A stretch of 64,000 nucleotides of DNA, from NCBI RefSeq assembly GCF_014805625.2, contig NW_023998517.1:1807155-1871154 (forward strand), given 5' to 3'. Of the stretch, positions 61,771 through 64,000 are shown in pieces. The notes beneath the pieces were generated by a model that searched no databases, had not been told where the DNA came from, and worked only from the letters and a program-made list of their open reading frames with translations. Position numbers and translations under genes: made by a program. Source of the stretch: Glossina fuscipes. Its lineage: Eukaryota > Arthropoda > Insecta > Diptera > Glossinidae. Within the stretch, counting starts at the first letter, position 1. The number at the start of each line of letters is the position of its first letter.

Positions 61771-63551
61771 CTTCGCATAGAAATAAACCAGTGTCTGGTC
61801 GGTGTCATTTTTCAAAAGTCAAAGTCATTTGGCTTTTCGGTCGACTCACGGCTACTTAGTTATAAACATTGAAATATTGTTTAGCTAAGCTTCTAGAAAA
61901 TAATAAATGCCTCACACTTAACCTGAGTGAACTTACGTGAAATGAGAGATGTAACAGAAGTAAGCGAACCTGAGCAGATACGCCGTAAGCATAACGAAGG
62001 CATTGTATTGAATGGGGGAAGATTCTACTCTAATATCGGTATTTAGCGTTATGCTCTTATATAATTTTTCTATATACTTAAATATATGTATCCTAACCAA
62101 CTAACTAACCGCGAGTTATCTCATAGTAAGCGTATCCTGCAAGAGCAACCAAGTAGACAAGGACCGCGACCAAGTCAGTACTTGCCGGTCGCAAGTCTCA
62201 ACTGCCATAGAATTTACTTTGGTCGCAGTTATTGTGAGTGTTCGATCGGTAAAGGCATAACAGACTGACTAGGCCGCAGCGATCACCTCCCTATAAATCA
62301 TTCCCTTGCTTCACTTCTTCTCCTTTCTGGATTCCCTCATCGTATTGCACAAATGGCGGACATTCCTTGAATAATTTGTTATTTCACAAAAATTTACCAA
62401 AACTGCCGGCTACGAGTTGTCTCGTAGTGTTTTTTGCATTTTCAGTTTAATATTAGAAAATTTCATGTTTTCTTCAAAATAACATTTTGGCAAGACACTC
62501 TGTCTGCCAGTGAATAAGTTAAGCTGATCTAAAAGTACTTTCAGGAATAAGTCGCTGTCTAGATATTTTTAAAAAAAAATCTTCCCAAAAATCATTTACA
62601 TAACCTGAAATATTGGTGCAAAATTGTCGTGTTACAAAGAGTATATATAACCGGATTTCCTTCCAAGCAGTATGCAATGATTAAGTCAATTGCGTCTAGC
62701 GATACGTTATCTTAACTGAAAATTCATATTTCATTGGTTAATTGAACTAAACAGTTTTGTGTAATTCCATGACTTGTGTGATATAGACATCAAGCGATTT
62801 TATTGTTGTTTATGTTCATTTTCAAGTGTACGGCATTGATGAGTAAATTAAGTACTTTCTCTATGTAGATGCCTGTTTTCAGAGTTTTTTCAAGAACTAT
62901 TTTATGAAAGATTTATGCCGCAGTCTTATAATATTCTATCAGCATTCATATATGATAATGAAGTCGTTGGCTGGCAGCTTAAGTGAAAACCAGAAGGATA
63001 AGAGCGACTCTACTTATGCAATGACAGTCGCTTCTCGAACTGATTTGAAAATTCAACGACTGCGTAATTGTATGTGTATGTTGTTAAATAAAAGGCTCAA
63101 CGGCATACCTTGGCATCTTAGCCGTCTTCGCAGTGTTTATTTTTATAAAAGCATACGAAGTTTTGTTCAATATAAAAACCGAAATCACTTTGGATAACAT
63201 TAGCCCCTTGCTTGCCCCTTTCTCATCTTTTAAAATCGCTGTAATTGGTTTTAAAACTTTACCTGGAGGTCTCAAATGTATCCCTAATCCTTCCACCAAC
63301 TTGGGTTAGGAAATGTGGTACTCACTCACTTTTTGGGTTTGAATATTTTTCAGTTTTGCAGTGCAATGATGGTCTCAAAGTGTTTCTCGGATAGATGGCT
63401 CTTCGCTGTACGTGTTAAGTAAATATCGTTGGCAGAGAATACAAAGCAATTTTCGCTTCTTTTCGATTTTCATTATAGAGACAGCCAATGCGAACGATTT
63501 TTCGCTTTTCGTAAAGCGTGGAACAAACTCAAGCATGCTTCGAGTGCTTCG

Positions 63552-63690
63552 ATATTTTTTAAAAGAACACGAATTTTCGGTTTATCTTCCTCTAATATGA
63601 AACCTAGTAACAAATGGACTAAAGGAAAGCGCCAAGTCCAGTTTCCTATTATATTTTCTAAAAGAGTAGAAATTTCCGATTTATCCAATC
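63552..63690. repeat. Direct repeat, 99-bp spacing
   Basis: ATATTTTTTAAAAGAACACG at 63552 and ATATTTTCTAAAAGAGTAGA at 63651, each followed by AATTTYCGRTTTATC, match at 28 of 35 positions. The intervening 60 or so bases are not clearly related. Confidence 0.65.
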
Positions 63691-64000
63691 GAGTGAAAAT
63701 ATTTTCATTATACCACAAGCACAAGATTTTGATGACTTAATGTTTTATTTGTAATAAGCTACAGTATGGCAAATGTAAGCGGAGGTAAAGAAGATCGAAT
63801 GTACATTTAAGGGTCTTATGTTATAAGGAAGATTGGTTTTGCTTCCCCTTTTGCTCGAATAACAAATTCATTAAAATTTTTTTTTACACGTTGTATATCG
63901 CCTCATACATGCATATAAATTCCAAAATGAAGATTACACTGTAACTTTGACGCCGAGCGTGCATAAAAACAATCCGCTATTCGAACGCAAAGGGTAAAAA

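Larger units (their letters stand above)
56872..64000. other. No gene supported
   Basis: AT-rich DNA with CT and CGGA microsatellites and the two short duplications. Frames at 62904-63197 (plus) and 63084-63299 (minus) overlap and are unrecognised. Confidence 0.4.

Noticed and set aside
1..64000. Search for tRNA, rRNA, CRISPR, operons or phage-like modules.
   Set aside because: No credible tRNA A/B-box pair, rRNA block, regular spacer array or prokaryotic gene cluster was seen by eye; a covariance-model scan would be needed to exclude small RNAs.

Overview
The window looks like about 64 kb of AT-rich, gene-poor nuclear DNA from a higher dipteran, possibly a tephritid-like fruit fly. Grounds for this are dense dinucleotide and trinucleotide microsatellites, long poly-T/poly-A runs, many decayed DNA transposons (at least three separate mariner transposase relics), dispersed repeats of the TATACCCT and CCGTCCGT kinds common in flies, and short introns in the only plausible gene models. 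The species call is an inference from sequence style. There is no prokaryotic gene organisation, no recognisable rRNA or tRNA, and no CRISPR array. Two runs of N (400 and 100 bases) are assembly gaps.

Layout. 1-7.2 kb: non-coding, with one dispersed-repeat copy, microsatellites, a 120-bp-spaced direct repeat and gap 1. 7.2-7.9 kb: a decayed irritans-type mariner on the minus strand. 8-16 kb: microsatellites, a 130-bp tandem duplication, an 11-bp triplication and a second dispersed-repeat copy. 16.3 kb: a second mariner relic on the plus strand. 18-24 kb: a third dispersed-repeat copy, a candidate conserved regulatory block and two degenerate minisatellites (13-bp and about 24-bp periods). 24-35 kb: non-coding with simple repeats and an inverted repeat at 29.0 kb. 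35.7 kb: a possible last coding exon with a polyadenylation signal. 36.5 kb: a 117-bp tandem duplication. 40.2 kb: a third mariner relic. 42.9 kb: a cluster of CATAAA sites. 46.3-47.1 kb: the best gene candidate, a small three-exon membrane protein on the minus strand. 55.7 kb: a probable non-autonomous DNA transposon. 56.5 kb: gap 2. 59.7 and 63.6 kb: two more short tandem duplications.

How it fits together. No pathway or operon can be read here. The window is best viewed as intergenic or long-intron sequence holding transposon debris, short local duplications and one or two small candidate genes. Both gene models rest on open frame, splice signals and phase only; I did not recognise either protein.
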